Assembly (NCBI GenBank): GCA_035525495.1
Contig: DATLED010000066.1
Span: 1 to 46,972, forward strand
DNA length: 46,972 bases
Direction of reading: 5' to 3'
Source of the DNA: DATLED01 sp035525495
GTDB lineage: Bacteria > Actinomycetota > Acidimicrobiia > Acidimicrobiales > CADCTF01
Shown one piece after another: positions 1-8,351 of this stretch. Positions within the stretch are counted from its first letter, which is position 1; each line of letters begins with the position of its first letter. Both the position numbers and the translations under genes were made by a program. The notes beneath the pieces are model-generated. The model did no database searches. It was not told where the DNA came from and saw only the letters and a list, made by a program, of their open reading frames with translations.

Positions 1-2196
1 TGGCGCAAGATCCGGACCGGCCTGTCCGCCGGCCGCGTGCAGAGCCCGGCGGTCCGCCTCGTGGTCCAGCGCGAGCGCGAGCGGATGGCGTTCGTGCCGT
101 CGTCGTACTGGTCCCTCGAGGCCGCGTTCGCGGGGACGAACCCGGACTTCACCGCCGCGCTCACGGCGGTCGACGGTCGGAAGGTCGCCGCCGGCAAGAA
201 CGACTTCGATGCGACGGGCGCGCCGGCGAAGGCCGACACGGTCGTCCTGGACGAGGCGGCAGCCCTCGGCTTGTCCGCCCGGCTCGACGACGCCGCCTTC
301 GCGGTGACCTCCGTCGAGACGTCGCCCTACCGGTCACGGCCGAAGCCGCCGTTCATCACCTCGACGTTGCAACAGGTCGGTGGGAGCCGGCTGCGGATGA
401 GCGCGCAGCAGGTGATGCGCGTCGCCCAAGGGCTCTACGAGCGCGGCTTCATCACCTACATGCGCACGGACTCGACGACGCTCTCGCAGACCGCTCTCGA
501 CGCGGCCCGCACGCAGATCCGGTCAATGTTCGGAGCGCAATACGTTCCGGACGCGCCGCGCACGTACGCGTCGAAGTCGAAGAACGCGCAGGAGGCCCAC
601 GAGGCGATCCGGCCCGCAGGGGAGTCGTTCCGTTCTCCCGACCAGGTGGGCGCGGAGCTTCGCGGCGCCGACCTCGAGCTCTACCGGCTGATCTGGCAGC
701 GGACGCTGGCCTCGCAGATGCCCGACGCCACCGGGCACACGGTGCGCGTGCGCATCAACGCCGCGTCCTCCGCCGGGGAGCAGACCGAGTGGACGACGTC
801 GGGCCGGACGATCACCTTCCCCGGGCACCTCGCCGTCTACGGGTTCGCCGGCGACGACGCCGAGGCGGGCGACGACGAGGAAGCGCGACGGCTGCCGCAG
901 TTCGAGGAGGGTCAGCCGCTCCCGTCGCCGGCGATCGCGGCCGAGGGGCACACGACCCAACCGCCGGCCCGCTACACCGAGGCGCAGCTCGTCAAGGCCC
1001 TCGAGGAGAAGGGCATCGGCCGTCCATCGACCTACGCGTCGATCATGGAGACGATCCAGAACCGGGGCTACGTCCGCAAGAAGGGCCAGGCGCTCATCCC
1101 GACGGCCGACGCGTTCGCCGTGGTGAACCTGCTCGAGGGCCACTTCACCCAGCTCGTCGACTACGACTTCACAGCCCGCATGGAGAACGACCTCGACGAG
1201 ATCGCGGCGGGGACGGCGGAGCGCGAGCCCTGGCTCAACAAGTTCTGGTTCGGCAACGGATCGCCCGGCTTGCGGGGGCTGTGCGACAACGCGCTCGCGG
1301 ATGCCGACCCGGCGGCCGTGAACGCCATCCCCATCGGGCTCGATCCCGAGGGCGAACCGATCGTCGTGCGCAACGGCAAGTACGGCGCGTACGTGAAGCG
1401 CGGCGAGGACACGGCGACGCTTCCCGAGGACCTCGCCCTCGACGAGCTCACGCCCGAGAAGGCGCTGGAGCTCCTGGCGGCGCCGAAGGGCGACACGCCG
1501 ATCGGGCAGGACGAAGCATCCGGGCTGCCGGTGTACGTCAAGGTCGGTCGGTACGGCCCCTACGTCCAGCTCGGCGACGCCGACACGCTGCCGGCGAAGC
1601 AGAAGCCGAAGATGGCGTCGCTGTTCAAGGACATGGCGCCCGAAGCGGTGACGGTCGAGGACGCGCTGCGGTTGCTGTCGTTGCCTCGGATCGTCGGCGT
1701 CGACGCCTCCACCGGTGAGGAGATCACAGCGCAGAACGGCCGCTACGGCCCGTACCTCGCCAAGGGCAAGGACAGCCGCTCGCTCGATCGCGAAGAGCAG
1801 TTGTTCACGATCTCCCTCGACGAGGCGATGGCGATCTACGCGCAGCCGAAGACGTTCGGTCGGGCGCGCGCCGCCGCCAAGCCGCCGCTGCGCGACCTCG
1901 GCGTCGACCCCGCCGTCGACAAGCCCGTCGTGATCAAGGAGGGCCGGTTCGGTCCGTACATCACCGACGGCGAGTACAACGCGACCGTGCCCAGGAGCGA
2001 GTCCGTCGAGGAGATCACCCTCGAGCGGGCCTTCGAGCTGCTGGCCGACAAGCGGGCTGCGGGGCCGCCGACGAAGAAGGCCAAGAAGGCCGGCGCCACC
2101 AAGAAGGCCGCAGCCAAGAAGTCGGCCGCGACGAAGAAGGCCGGGACGAAGAAGGCCGGGACGAAGAGGGCCGGCGCCAAGAAGCCTTCGTCGTGA
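1..2196 (+). CDS. topA: DNA topoisomerase I (5'-truncated by window edge)
   Basis: Type IA topoisomerase that relaxes negatively supercoiled DNA through a 5'-phosphotyrosine intermediate. The reading frame is open from base 1 with the typical core WRKIRTGLSAGRVQSPAVRL, so the TOPRIM part lies outside the window. The GTG at 37 is an internal valine, not a start. The catalytic tyrosine is in GFITYMRTDS (Tyr codon 457-459). After the core there are several Topo_C-type repeats of the G-(R/K)-(Y/F)-G-x-Y form, as in actinobacterial enzymes, instead of zinc fingers. The last 40 or so residues are a lysine/alanine tail (KKA and TKKAG units) like the basic tails known to aid processivity in actinobacterial TopA. 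Identification is secure; only the N-terminus is missing. Confidence 0.97.
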   Translation, partial: WRKIRTGLSAGRVQSPAVRLVVQRERERMAFVPSSYWSLEAAFAGTNPDFTAALTAVDGRKVAAGKNDFDATGAPAKADTVVLDEAAALGLSARLDDAAFAVTSVETSPYRSRPKPPFITSTLQQVGGSRLRMSAQQVMRVAQGLYERGFITYMRTDSTTLSQTALDAARTQIRSMFGAQYVPDAPRTYASKSKNAQEAHEAIRPAGESFRSPDQVGAELRGADLELYRLIWQRTLASQMPDATGHTVRVRINAASSAGEQTEWTTSGRTITFPGHLAVYGFAGDDAEAGDDEEARRLPQFEEGQPLPSPAIAAEGHTTQPPARYTEAQLVKALEEKGIGRPSTYASIMETIQNRGYVRKKGQALIPTADAFAVVNLLEGHFTQLVDYDFTARMENDLDEIAAGTAEREPWLNKFWFGNGSPGLRGLCDNALADADPAAVNAIPIGLDPEGEPIVVRNGKYGAYVKRGEDTATLPEDLALDELTPEKALELLAAPKGDTPIGQDEASGLPVYVKVGRYGPYVQLGDADTLPAKQKPKMASLFKDMAPEAVTVEDALRLLSLPRIVGVDASTGEEITAQNGRYGPYLAKGKDSRSLDREEQLFTISLDEAMAIYAQPKTFGRARAAAKPPLRDLGVDPAVDKPVVIKEGRFGPYITDGEYNATVPRSESVEEITLERAFELLADKRAAGPPTKKAKKAGATKKAAAKKSAATKKAGTKKAGTKRAGAKKPSS

Positions 2197-2219
2197 CGAC
2201 CCTCAGCCCCGCGACCTCC

Positions 2220-2225
2220 TAGCCT
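2220..2225 (+). promoter_or_regulatory. -10 box TAGCCT of putative leaderless promoter (MFS gene)
   Basis: TAGCCT fits TANNNT and ends 7 nt before the GTG at 2233, so transcription would start at or next to the start codon. No Shine-Dalgarno sequence is visible. Confidence 0.55.
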
Positions 2226-2232
2226 GGAACCG

Positions 2233-3684
2233 GTGGCTGAGGCGTTCTTGTCCGACGAACGAGGAAGCGATCCCGGCGAACCGCCCACGGTGCCCTCCAT
2301 GGGAGCCGCCGACGACGACGTCGTCGGCCTACCCGACGAGGGCTTCAGCACGACGCGACTGTTCGGGTCGCCGTCCTTCTTCCGCCTCTGGCTCGCCCAG
2401 GTCGCGTCCTCGCTGGGGGACTGGATCGGCTTCGTCGCCATCACCGCGCTCGCCAGTCGCATCGCCGGCGGGGGATCACCCGAGGCCGCCGTCGGCGTCG
2501 TCCTCTCGGCCCGGCTGATCCCGGGGTTCTTCCTGGCGCCGGTGGCGGGTGTCCTCGTCGACCGGCTCGATCGCAAGAAGATGATGGTGGCGTGCGACAT
2601 CGGACGAGGCATCGTCCTCGCCACGCTTCCGTGGGTCGACACGATCGCGGGACTCGTCGTGGCCTCGCTGTTCCTCGAGATCCTCACGTTGCTGTGGTCG
2701 CCGTCGAAGGAGGCCAGCGTGCCGCGACTCGTGCCGACGCACTACCTGCCGACGGCGAACTCGTTGTCCCTCGTCGCCGCCTACGGCACGTTCCCGATCG
2801 GGTCGGCGCTGTTCGCCGCGCTGGCCGGCGTGGCCAAGGTCCTCGGGAACTACGACGCCCTCAAGGGCCTCAGCGTCGACCAGGAGTTCGTCGCCATCTA
2901 CTTCGACGTCTTCACCTTCTTCATCTCTGCGGTGCTGATCTCGACGCTCGTCCTGCCGAAGCTCGAGCGGGTCGCGGAGCCGGGGCGGCCGGAGACCAGC
3001 GGGATCGACTTCGGGCGGGCCGGGCGCGAGATGCGGGAGGGCCTCAGCGTCATCACCCACAGCCCGTTGATCCGGTCCGTGATGCTGGCCATCGCCACCG
3101 GGCTCATCGGCGGGGGGATGCTCGTCCCCCTCGGCCCGCGCTTCGCCAAGGAGACCCTCGGGGGCGGGTCGGCGGCCTTCGGTCTCCTGCTGACGGCGCT
3201 CGGCGGCGGGATGGCTGCGGGCATCGTCGGGCTCTCGATCCTGCAGCGCAAGCTGCCCCTCCAGCGGGCGTTCGTGTGGGCCGTCTTCGGCGCCGGCCTG
3301 TCGATCCTCGTCGGGGCCTCGATGTCGGACCTGCCGACGGCGCTGTTCTTCGTGGCCATGCTCGGTGTGTTCGCGGGGTCGATCTACGTCCTCGGGTTCA
3401 CGATCCTGCAGTCGAACGTCGAGGACGAGGTGCGCGGCCGGATCTTCGCCGTCCTCAACACCCTCGTTCGCTTCTGCCTGCTTCTCGCGTTCGCCATCGC
3501 GCCGTTCCTGTCGTCGCTCCTGGACTCGGTCTCGCACCGGCTCGTCGACCGCCATGTCGAGCTGCTCGGCCTCGGCATCTCGGTTCCCGGCACGCGGCTG
3601 ACGCTGTGGCTCGGCGGGCTGATCATCCTCGGCGCCGGCGCCCTCGCGATGGTGTCGATGAGGGAACGCCGGCCGGCTGCGTGA
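2233..3684 (+). CDS. MFS transporter (MFS_3/EntS-like exporter)
   Basis: Polytopic membrane protein of 483 residues. After a hydrophilic stretch of about 45 residues it shows the family entry FFRLWLAQVASSLGDWIG and the loop 2-3 signature in which GVLVDRLDRKKMM follows FLAPVA. About 12 hydrophobic segments follow, with a second half beginning near SPLIRSVMLAIATG. This pattern is typical of proton-driven MFS_3 drug or siderophore exporters. The substrate cannot be read from the sequence. The GTG start is supported by a TANNNT box 7 nt upstream. It lies between topA and tmk and ends 16 nt before tmk, so it may be co-transcribed with tmk-holB. Confidence 0.85.
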   Translation: MAEAFLSDERGSDPGEPPTVPSMGAADDDVVGLPDEGFSTTRLFGSPSFFRLWLAQVASSLGDWIGFVAITALASRIAGGGSPEAAVGVVLSARLIPGFFLAPVAGVLVDRLDRKKMMVACDIGRGIVLATLPWVDTIAGLVVASLFLEILTLLWSPSKEASVPRLVPTHYLPTANSLSLVAAYGTFPIGSALFAALAGVAKVLGNYDALKGLSVDQEFVAIYFDVFTFFISAVLISTLVLPKLERVAEPGRPETSGIDFGRAGREMREGLSVITHSPLIRSVMLAIATGLIGGGMLVPLGPRFAKETLGGGSAAFGLLLTALGGGMAAGIVGLSILQRKLPLQRAFVWAVFGAGLSILVGASMSDLPTALFFVAMLGVFAGSIYVLGFTILQSNVEDEVRGRIFAVLNTLVRFCLLLAFAIAPFLSSLLDSVSHRLVDRHVELLGLGISVPGTRLTLWLGGLIILGAGALAMVSMRERRPAA

Positions 3685-3700
3685 TCGTCCCCCGCCCGGC

Positions 3701-4309
3701 GTGAGGTCGATCTGGGTCGCCTTCGAGGGCGGCGAGGGCAGCGGCAAGTCGACGCAGGCGGCCCGGCTGGCGGCGGCCCTCGACGCCGTGCTGACGCGCG
3801 AGCCGGGCGGGACCGCGGTTGGCGCGCAGGTGCGCGAGTTGCTGCTCGATCCGTCCGTGGCGTCGATGGATGCACGCGCCGAGGCGCTCCTGATGGCGGC
3901 CGACCGCGCGCAGCACATCGCCGAGGTGGTCCGTCCCGCGCTGGCCGCCGGACGGTCCGTCGTCAGCGACCGCTCGGCTTACTCGTCGTTGGCGTATCAA
4001 GGCGTGGGGCGCGGGATCGGCGTCGACGCCGTGTGGGAGTTGTGCGACTGGGCGACCGACGGGTTGTGGCCGGACGTCGTCATCGCCATGGACGTCGCCG
4101 AGGAAGTCAGCTCCGCCCGCATGAAGCCCACGCCGGACCGTCTCGAGTCGGCGGGCGCCGACTTCCACGAGCGCGTCGCGGAGGGCTTCCGGATCCTCGC
4201 CGACCGGTTCGCCGACCGGTGGCTCGTCGTCGACGGAGCGGGATCGGTGGACGAGGTCGAGGGCCGGGTCGGCTCCGTGCTCGACGCGTGGGTGGCGGCT
4301 CGGTCGTGA
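3701..4309 (+). CDS. tmk: Thymidylate kinase (dTMP kinase)
   Basis: Phosphorylates dTMP to dTDP for DNA synthesis. At 202 residues it has the usual family length. The N-terminal P-loop FEGGEGSGKST is followed by LTREPGGT (DR-x-like nucleotide-binding motif), then SDRSAYSSLAYQGVGRGI, which corresponds to the DRY-type motif. The start is GTG 3701. The stop TGA overlaps the GTG start of holB, so the two genes are translationally coupled. The tmk-holB pairing is common in bacteria. Confidence 0.96.
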   Translation: MRSIWVAFEGGEGSGKSTQAARLAAALDAVLTREPGGTAVGAQVRELLLDPSVASMDARAEALLMAADRAQHIAEVVRPALAAGRSVVSDRSAYSSLAYQGVGRGIGVDAVWELCDWATDGLWPDVVIAMDVAEEVSSARMKPTPDRLESAGADFHERVAEGFRILADRFADRWLVVDGAGSVDEVEGRVGSVLDAWVAARS

Positions 4310-5367
4310 CCGAGGATGTGTACGCCGCCGTCGTCGGCCAGGACCGGGCCGTCCGCAACCTCCGGGCGGCGGCGCGCTCGCCGGTGCACGCCTACCTGTT
4401 CGTCGGGCCGTCCGGCGTCGGCATGCGAGAGGCGGCCGCCGCCTTCGCCGCGGACCTGCTCTGCGCGGACGCGGGGTGTGGAGCGTGCGTGTCGTGTCGC
4501 AACGCCCTGCACGAGCGCCACCCGGACGTGACGGTGATCGAGCGGCGCGGCGCGTCGATCTCGAAGGAGCAGATCGACGAGATCATCCAACGGTCGGTGC
4601 GACCGCCCTCCGAGGGACGCCACAAGGTGATCGTGCTCGTCGACTTCCACCTCGTCGACCAGCAGTACGCAAAGATCCTCAAGACGATCGAGGAGCCTCC
4701 CGCGAGCACCGTGTTCGTCGTCCTGGCGGAGCGGCTGCCGCCCGAGCTCGTCACGATCGCGTCGCGCTGCGTGCGTGTCGACTTCGCGCCGCTCGCCGCC
4801 GATGCGTTGGCGGAGGCGCTGGTGTCCGAGGGCGTCGACCGTGACGTCGCGGCATCGCTGGCGGCGGCCAGTGGGGGTCGCATCGACCGGGCGCGACTAC
4901 TCGTCGGCGACAGCGGGTTCGCGGCGCGGCAGGAGGCCTGGTGCTCGGTACCGTCGCGGCTCGACGGGACGGGTGCGGCGGTGGCGATGCTCGCCGACGA
5001 GCTGCTGGCCTCGATCGAGTCCGTGCTCGAGCCGCTGCAGGCGCGCCAATCGGCGGAGGTGGTGGAGCTGGCCGAGCGCATCGAGCGCTACGGCGAGCGC
5101 GGCTCCGGGCGCAAGGACCTGGAGGACCGGCACAAGCGGGAGATCCGCCGCGTGCGAACGGACGAGCTGCGCTTCGGCATGGCGTCGCTGACCGCCGTCT
5201 ACCGCGACCTGCTCGTCGACGGGGCGTCGGTCATCGGCCGAGCGGGAGCGATGCGTGCCATCCGCGCGCTCGACGCCGCCGCCGAGTCGCTCATCCGCAA
5301 CCCCAACGAGACCCTCCTGCTGCAGGGGTTACTCGTCGCGCTGTCCGAAGCGGCCGGGATAACCTGA
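4306..5367 (+). CDS. holB: DNA polymerase III subunit delta'
   Basis: Clamp-loader subunit of 353 residues that helps load the beta clamp. The open frame extends far upstream, but the GTG at 4306 overlapping the tmk stop gives the family N-terminus (VVGQDRAVRNLRAAA). The Walker A position reads GPSGVGMRE (residues 34-42), with Met40 in place of the lysine. This is expected, since delta' subunits commonly do not bind ATP. A four-cysteine zinc module is present (Cys53, Cys58, Cys61, Cys64), as is the SRC motif (IASRC) that supplies the trans arginine. It ends 8 nt before the tRNA-Thr gene, suggesting co-transcription. Confidence 0.95.
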   Translation: MTEDVYAAVVGQDRAVRNLRAAARSPVHAYLFVGPSGVGMREAAAAFAADLLCADAGCGACVSCRNALHERHPDVTVIERRGASISKEQIDEIIQRSVRPPSEGRHKVIVLVDFHLVDQQYAKILKTIEEPPASTVFVVLAERLPPELVTIASRCVRVDFAPLAADALAEALVSEGVDRDVAASLAAASGGRIDRARLLVGDSGFAARQEAWCSVPSRLDGTGAAVAMLADELLASIESVLEPLQARQSAEVVELAERIERYGERGSGRKDLEDRHKREIRRVRTDELRFGMASLTAVYRDLLVDGASVIGRAGAMRAIRALDAAAESLIRNPNETLLLQGLLVALSEAAGIT

Positions 5368-5375
5368 CCGCTCCC

Positions 5376-5451
5376 GCCCGGGTAGCTCAGACGGCAGAGC
5401 AACGCACTCGTAATGCGTAGGTCAAGGGTTCGATTCCCTTCTCGGGCTCCA
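5376..5451 (+). tRNA. tRNA-Thr (anticodon CGU), CCA encoded
   Basis: The cloverleaf folds by eye. The 7-bp acceptor stem pairs 5376-5382 with 5441-5447 (one G-U). The anticodon stem ACGCA/TGCGT (5402-5406 with 5414-5418) encloses loop CTCGTAA with anticodon CGT at 5409-5411. The T arm is AAGGG/CCCTT around TTCGATT. The discriminator is T5448 and CCA is encoded at 5449-5451. It reads ACG threonine codons. It sits 8 nt after holB and 2 nt before the next start codon, so it appears embedded in a protein operon. Confidence 0.97.
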
Positions 5452-5453
5452 CG

Positions 5454-6743
5454 ATGAGCGCCCGCCGGCCCGACGCGCGGATCGTCCTCGTCCTCGTCGT
5501 GGCTTTCGGGTTGCGGCTGGCGTGGGCGCTGACGACGACGCGCACGCCGATCGTCGTCGAGTCGGGCGACGCGTACTCGTACTTCTTCTACGGCCGACAG
5601 TTCGCGCGCGGCGGTGGCTACCTCAACCTCGACGGATCCGGCCGGGCGACCGCGTACTACCCACCGGGCTATCCGGCGATCCTCGGCGGCTTGTTCTGGC
5701 TCCTCCTGCACACGCCGCTGCCCGACCGGTCCGCCGCACTCGCCATGGCGGGCAGCCTCCTGAACGTCGCGTTCGGTACGGGGTCCGTCCTCCTGCTGCA
5801 CGTGATCCTCCGCACGATGGCAACGGAACGGACGGCGCTGATCGGTGCCGCCCTGCTGGCGCTCTGGCCGAACGCCATCTTCTACGTGTCGACGTTGCAA
5901 CTGGAGACGACGTTCGTCTTCCTCTCGCTCGCCGCCCTCGCGATCGTCGCCACCCACGACTGGTCGGCGGGGCCGCCGTCCTGGCGACGAGTCGGCCTCT
6001 TCGGTGCCTCCCTCGCTGCCGTCTGCCTCGTCCGCCCGTTCGCCGCCCCCTTCGTCGTCGTCCCGGCCCTCGCCGCCGTCGTGGTCGGGTTCGGCGCCAG
6101 GCGAGCGGCTCTCGTCGCCGTCAGCGCGCTCGCGCCGTTCGTCGTGCTGCTGATCCCGTGGACGCTGCGCAACGAACGGGCGATGGGCGCGGCGCTGCCC
6201 TTCTCGTCGAACACCGGCGACACGGTCTGCCTCGACCGGAGCCTCGACGCGGAGGGTGGGTTCCGCTTCGCCGACCACGAGGGCTGCGCCGACCCGGGCC
6301 TCGGCGAGGTCGAGCGCAACGCCCGCAGCACCCGCCTCGCCATCGAGTTCGTGAAGCACCATCCCGCACGGGAGGCGTTGCAGATCGTGCGTCGGTTGCG
6401 CCTCATCTTCGGCGACGACAACGACGGTCTGTCGGCGGTGGAGCGCGGCCCCCACCACCCGTTCCTCCCGGACTCGCTCCGCACGACCCTGCGGCGAACC
6501 GCCGACGGCTGGTTCTTCGTGATGCTCGTCCTTGCGGCCATCGGACTCCTGCGGCTCTGCGTGTCCGCCCGGCGCGCCGGCCGCGTGGCCTCGGCTCGAG
6601 CGGTGCTGCTCGTCCTGCCCTTCCTGTCGCTGACCGCGACGGCGGCGTTGCTGTGGGGGACGCCCCGGTTCCACCTCCCGACGATCCCGTTCCTCGCCGC
6701 CTTCGCCGCCTGCGGGTTGGCTCCCCGCCGCGTCGGTGCCTGA
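5454..6743 (+). CDS. GT-C type integral membrane glycosyltransferase (PMT/ArnT-like)
   Basis: Membrane protein of 429 residues with about ten hydrophobic segments. The first luminal loop contains GDAYSYFFYGRQFARGGGY and the motif ATAYYPPGYP. This arrangement (acidic residue after TM1, then a Y-x-P-PGYP motif) is characteristic of polyprenyl-phosphate-dependent mannosyl- or arabinosyltransferases of the PMT_2 group. It likely transfers sugars from a lipid carrier to an envelope acceptor; donor and acceptor are unknown. Its ATG is only 2 nt after the tRNA CCA end and there is no Shine-Dalgarno sequence, so its mRNA 5' end may be made by tRNA 3' processing. Confidence 0.75.
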   Translation: MSARRPDARIVLVLVVAFGLRLAWALTTTRTPIVVESGDAYSYFFYGRQFARGGGYLNLDGSGRATAYYPPGYPAILGGLFWLLLHTPLPDRSAALAMAGSLLNVAFGTGSVLLLHVILRTMATERTALIGAALLALWPNAIFYVSTLQLETTFVFLSLAALAIVATHDWSAGPPSWRRVGLFGASLAAVCLVRPFAAPFVVVPALAAVVVGFGARRAALVAVSALAPFVVLLIPWTLRNERAMGAALPFSSNTGDTVCLDRSLDAEGGFRFADHEGCADPGLGEVERNARSTRLAIEFVKHHPAREALQIVRRLRLIFGDDNDGLSAVERGPHHPFLPDSLRTTLRRTADGWFFVMLVLAAIGLLRLCVSARRAGRVASARAVLLVLPFLSLTATAALLWGTPRFHLPTIPFLAAFAACGLAPRRVGA

Positions 6744-6750
6744 CGGGTTG

Positions 6751-6766
6751 CCGGGAAACGTCCCGG
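6751..6766 (+). other. Perfect hairpin upstream of caspase-like gene
   Basis: CCGGGA-AACG-TCCCGG forms a perfect 6-bp stem with a 4-nt loop. It lies 8 nt after the glycosyltransferase stop and 14 nt before the proposed ATG of the caspase-like gene. It could be a weak terminator or attenuator, or a structure affecting initiation. There is no T-tract. Confidence 0.45.
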
Positions 6767-6780
6767 GGAACACCCCCAGG

Positions 6781-7689
6781 ATGCGCTGCCGCTTCACCTG
6801 GTTCGCCGCCGGGCTCCTCGCCCTGGTCCTCGCCGTCCCCTTCGTGCAGGCGCGGGCCGGGTCGCCGGCGCAGGCGGCGACGCCGGGTCCGACGGCGCAG
6901 AGCGACCGGTGGGCGCTCGTGGTCGGCGTCACCGACTACGCGGGCCGCACCGCCTCGACCGCCGCCGGTGCGGCTGACGCCGCCGACTTCCGCGAGGCCC
7001 TCCTCCGCAACGGCTTCCCCTCCGACCACATCCTCACGCTGACCGAGCGGCAGGCGACGGGCGCCGGCATCCGGAGCGGCTTGCGGTGGCTCGTCGACCA
7101 CAGCTCCCCGAACGCCTTCTCCGTCTTCCACTACTCCGGCCACGTGAAGCAGCTCAGCGGCGATCGCGACCACGACGGCGAGAAGGTCGACGAGTACCTG
7201 TGGGGATCGGACAACGTCTTGCTCGCCGACGCCGAGCTCGCCGACGCGGCCCGTTCGCTCCGTGGTCTCGCGTGGGTCGACATCGCCGGTTGCGAGGGGG
7301 CGGGTTTCGATGACGGCATCTCGGCGCCGAACCGTCTGTTCACGGCGTCGTCCAGGGAGACCGAGAAGTCCTACGAGCACCCGGGCTGGAACAACTCGGT
7401 GTTCACGGGCCTCGAGATCGACCAGGCGTTCCTCCAGGGGATGGGCGACGGCGACGGGAACGGCAAGGTCTCGATCCAGGAGGCATTCGCCTTCGCATCG
7501 GACCGGGCCCCCCAGGTGACCGCCAGGCAGCGTCGGGGCGCGCAGCACCCCGTGGGCGCCGGCGGCGACGGTCCGGAGTGGTTCCTCGACGGTCCGCCGC
7601 CCCCCCCGCCGCCGCCGCCGTCACCGCCGCCTGCGAGCGAACCGTCGCCGGAGGGTCCGTCCTGTAGCACCGTCATCTGCTGGGGCTGA
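6781..7689 (+). CDS. Secreted caspase-like (peptidase C14 family) protein with EF-hand loop
   Basis: Protein of 302 residues from ATG 6781, preceded by AGG. An upstream GTG at 6736 is possible but would push the signal peptide inward. Residues 1-32 form a signal peptide (basic, hydrophobic, ending near SPAQA). The caspase fold begins at RWALVVGVTDY. The catalytic dyad is visible as His121 in FHYSGH and Cys171 in VDIAGCEGAG. A canonical EF-hand loop at 223-234 (DGDGNGKVSIQE) and a partial one at 128-136 suggest calcium control, as known for metacaspases. The tail has nine consecutive prolines, then P/S-rich sequence and two cysteines in the last eight residues. It may be an extracytoplasmic cysteine protease; the substrate is unknown. 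Confidence 0.82.
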   Translation: MRCRFTWFAAGLLALVLAVPFVQARAGSPAQAATPGPTAQSDRWALVVGVTDYAGRTASTAAGAADAADFREALLRNGFPSDHILTLTERQATGAGIRSGLRWLVDHSSPNAFSVFHYSGHVKQLSGDRDHDGEKVDEYLWGSDNVLLADAELADAARSLRGLAWVDIAGCEGAGFDDGISAPNRLFTASSRETEKSYEHPGWNNSVFTGLEIDQAFLQGMGDGDGNGKVSIQEAFAFASDRAPQVTARQRRGAQHPVGAGGDGPEWFLDGPPPPPPPPPSPPPASEPSPEGPSCSTVICWG

Positions 7690-7744
7690 GGTCGAGGCAG
7701 TTCCCGGCTCGGCGGCCGTCTGAGGGACGGCGGGACGTGCCGGG

Positions 7745-7750
7745 TAGGGT
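7745..7750 (+). promoter_or_regulatory. -10 box TAGGGT of putative leaderless promoter (sigR)
   Basis: TAGGGT ends 7 nt before ATG 7758. No GGAAT-type SigR element is seen upstream, so this looks like a primary-sigma promoter rather than autoregulation by SigR. Confidence 0.5.
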
Positions 7751-7757
7751 GCCCCGC

Positions 7758-8351
7758 ATGTCGGAACAGGGCGTCGACCACGCCCGACAGGACCAGTTCA
7801 CCTCCCAGGCGATGGAGCACATGCCGGCCCTGTACTCGGCGGCGATGCGCATGACGCGCAGCCCGTCCGACGCGGAGGATCTCGTCCAGGAGACCTACCT
7901 GAAGGCGTACCGCGCGTGGCACAGCTACCAGCAGGGGACGAACCTGAAGGCGTGGCTGTACCGCATCCTCACGAACACCTTCATCAACAGCTACCGATCG
8001 AAGAAGCGGCGTCCGGAGCAGACCGAGCTCGATGAGGTCGAGGACCTGTACCTGTATCGCCGGCTCGGCGGGCTCGAAGCCGCGGCCGCCGGTCGCAGCG
8101 CCGAGGACGAGGTGATGGACCTGTTCACCGACGGGGAGGTCAAGGGCGCCATCGAGGCGCTCCCGGACAACTTCCGGATGGCCGTCCTGCTCGCCGACGT
8201 CGAAGGCTTCTCCTACAAGGAGATCGCCGAGATCCTCGACATCCCGATCGGCACGGTCATGTCCCGGCTTCACCGTGGAAGAAAAGCGCTGCAGAAGTCG
8301 TTGTTCGAGTTCGGTACGCAGAGGGGGCTCGTGGGAGACCGGGATGGCTGA
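7758..8351 (+). CDS. sigR: ECF sigma factor, SigR/SigH (thiol-oxidative stress) type
   Basis: RNA polymerase sigma factor of 197 residues. Region 2 holds LYSAAMRMTRSPSDAEDLVQ, followed by ETYLKAYRAW and NLKAWLYRILTNTFINSYR. Region 4 holds DVEGFSYKEIAEILDIPIGT and SRLHRGRK. These match the Streptomyces SigR / mycobacterial SigH group, which drives thioredoxin, protease and thiol-metabolism genes after disulfide stress. The start ATG 7758 was chosen because it gives the usual N-terminus and follows a TANNNT box. The stop overlaps the downstream anti-sigma gene by 8 bp, the usual sigR-rsrA organisation. A fitting SigR promoter is found before clpC in this window. Confidence 0.93.
   Translation: MSEQGVDHARQDQFTSQAMEHMPALYSAAMRMTRSPSDAEDLVQETYLKAYRAWHSYQQGTNLKAWLYRILTNTFINSYRSKKRRPEQTELDEVEDLYLYRRLGGLEAAAAGRSAEDEVMDLFTDGEVKGAIEALPDNFRMAVLLADVEGFSYKEIAEILDIPIGTVMSRLHRGRKALQKSLFEFGTQRGLVGDRDG

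Noticed and set aside
789..1718. Long open frame on the plus strand inside topA
   Set aside because: Arg/Gly-rich translation without domains, in the +1-shifted frame of a well-supported gene; typical high-GC shadow.
2080..2196. Repeated AAGAAGGCC-like units in the 3' end of topA as a repeat or phase-variable tract
   Set aside because: They encode the Lys/Ala basic tail typical of actinobacterial topoisomerase I; codon-level repetition is explained by the protein.
2476..3918. 480-residue minus-strand open frame opposite the MFS gene and tmk
   Set aside because: Translation is low-complexity Arg/Glu/Asp/Gly with no recognisable motif and lies antisense to two clear genes.
4405..4431. Loss of the Walker A lysine in DNA polymerase III delta'
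   Set aside because: Degenerate Walker A is normal for delta' subunits, so it is not evidence of decay.
7600..7632. C/G-rich run in the caspase-like gene as a structural repeat
   Set aside because: It is in frame and encodes a polyproline linker; slippage is possible but not shown.
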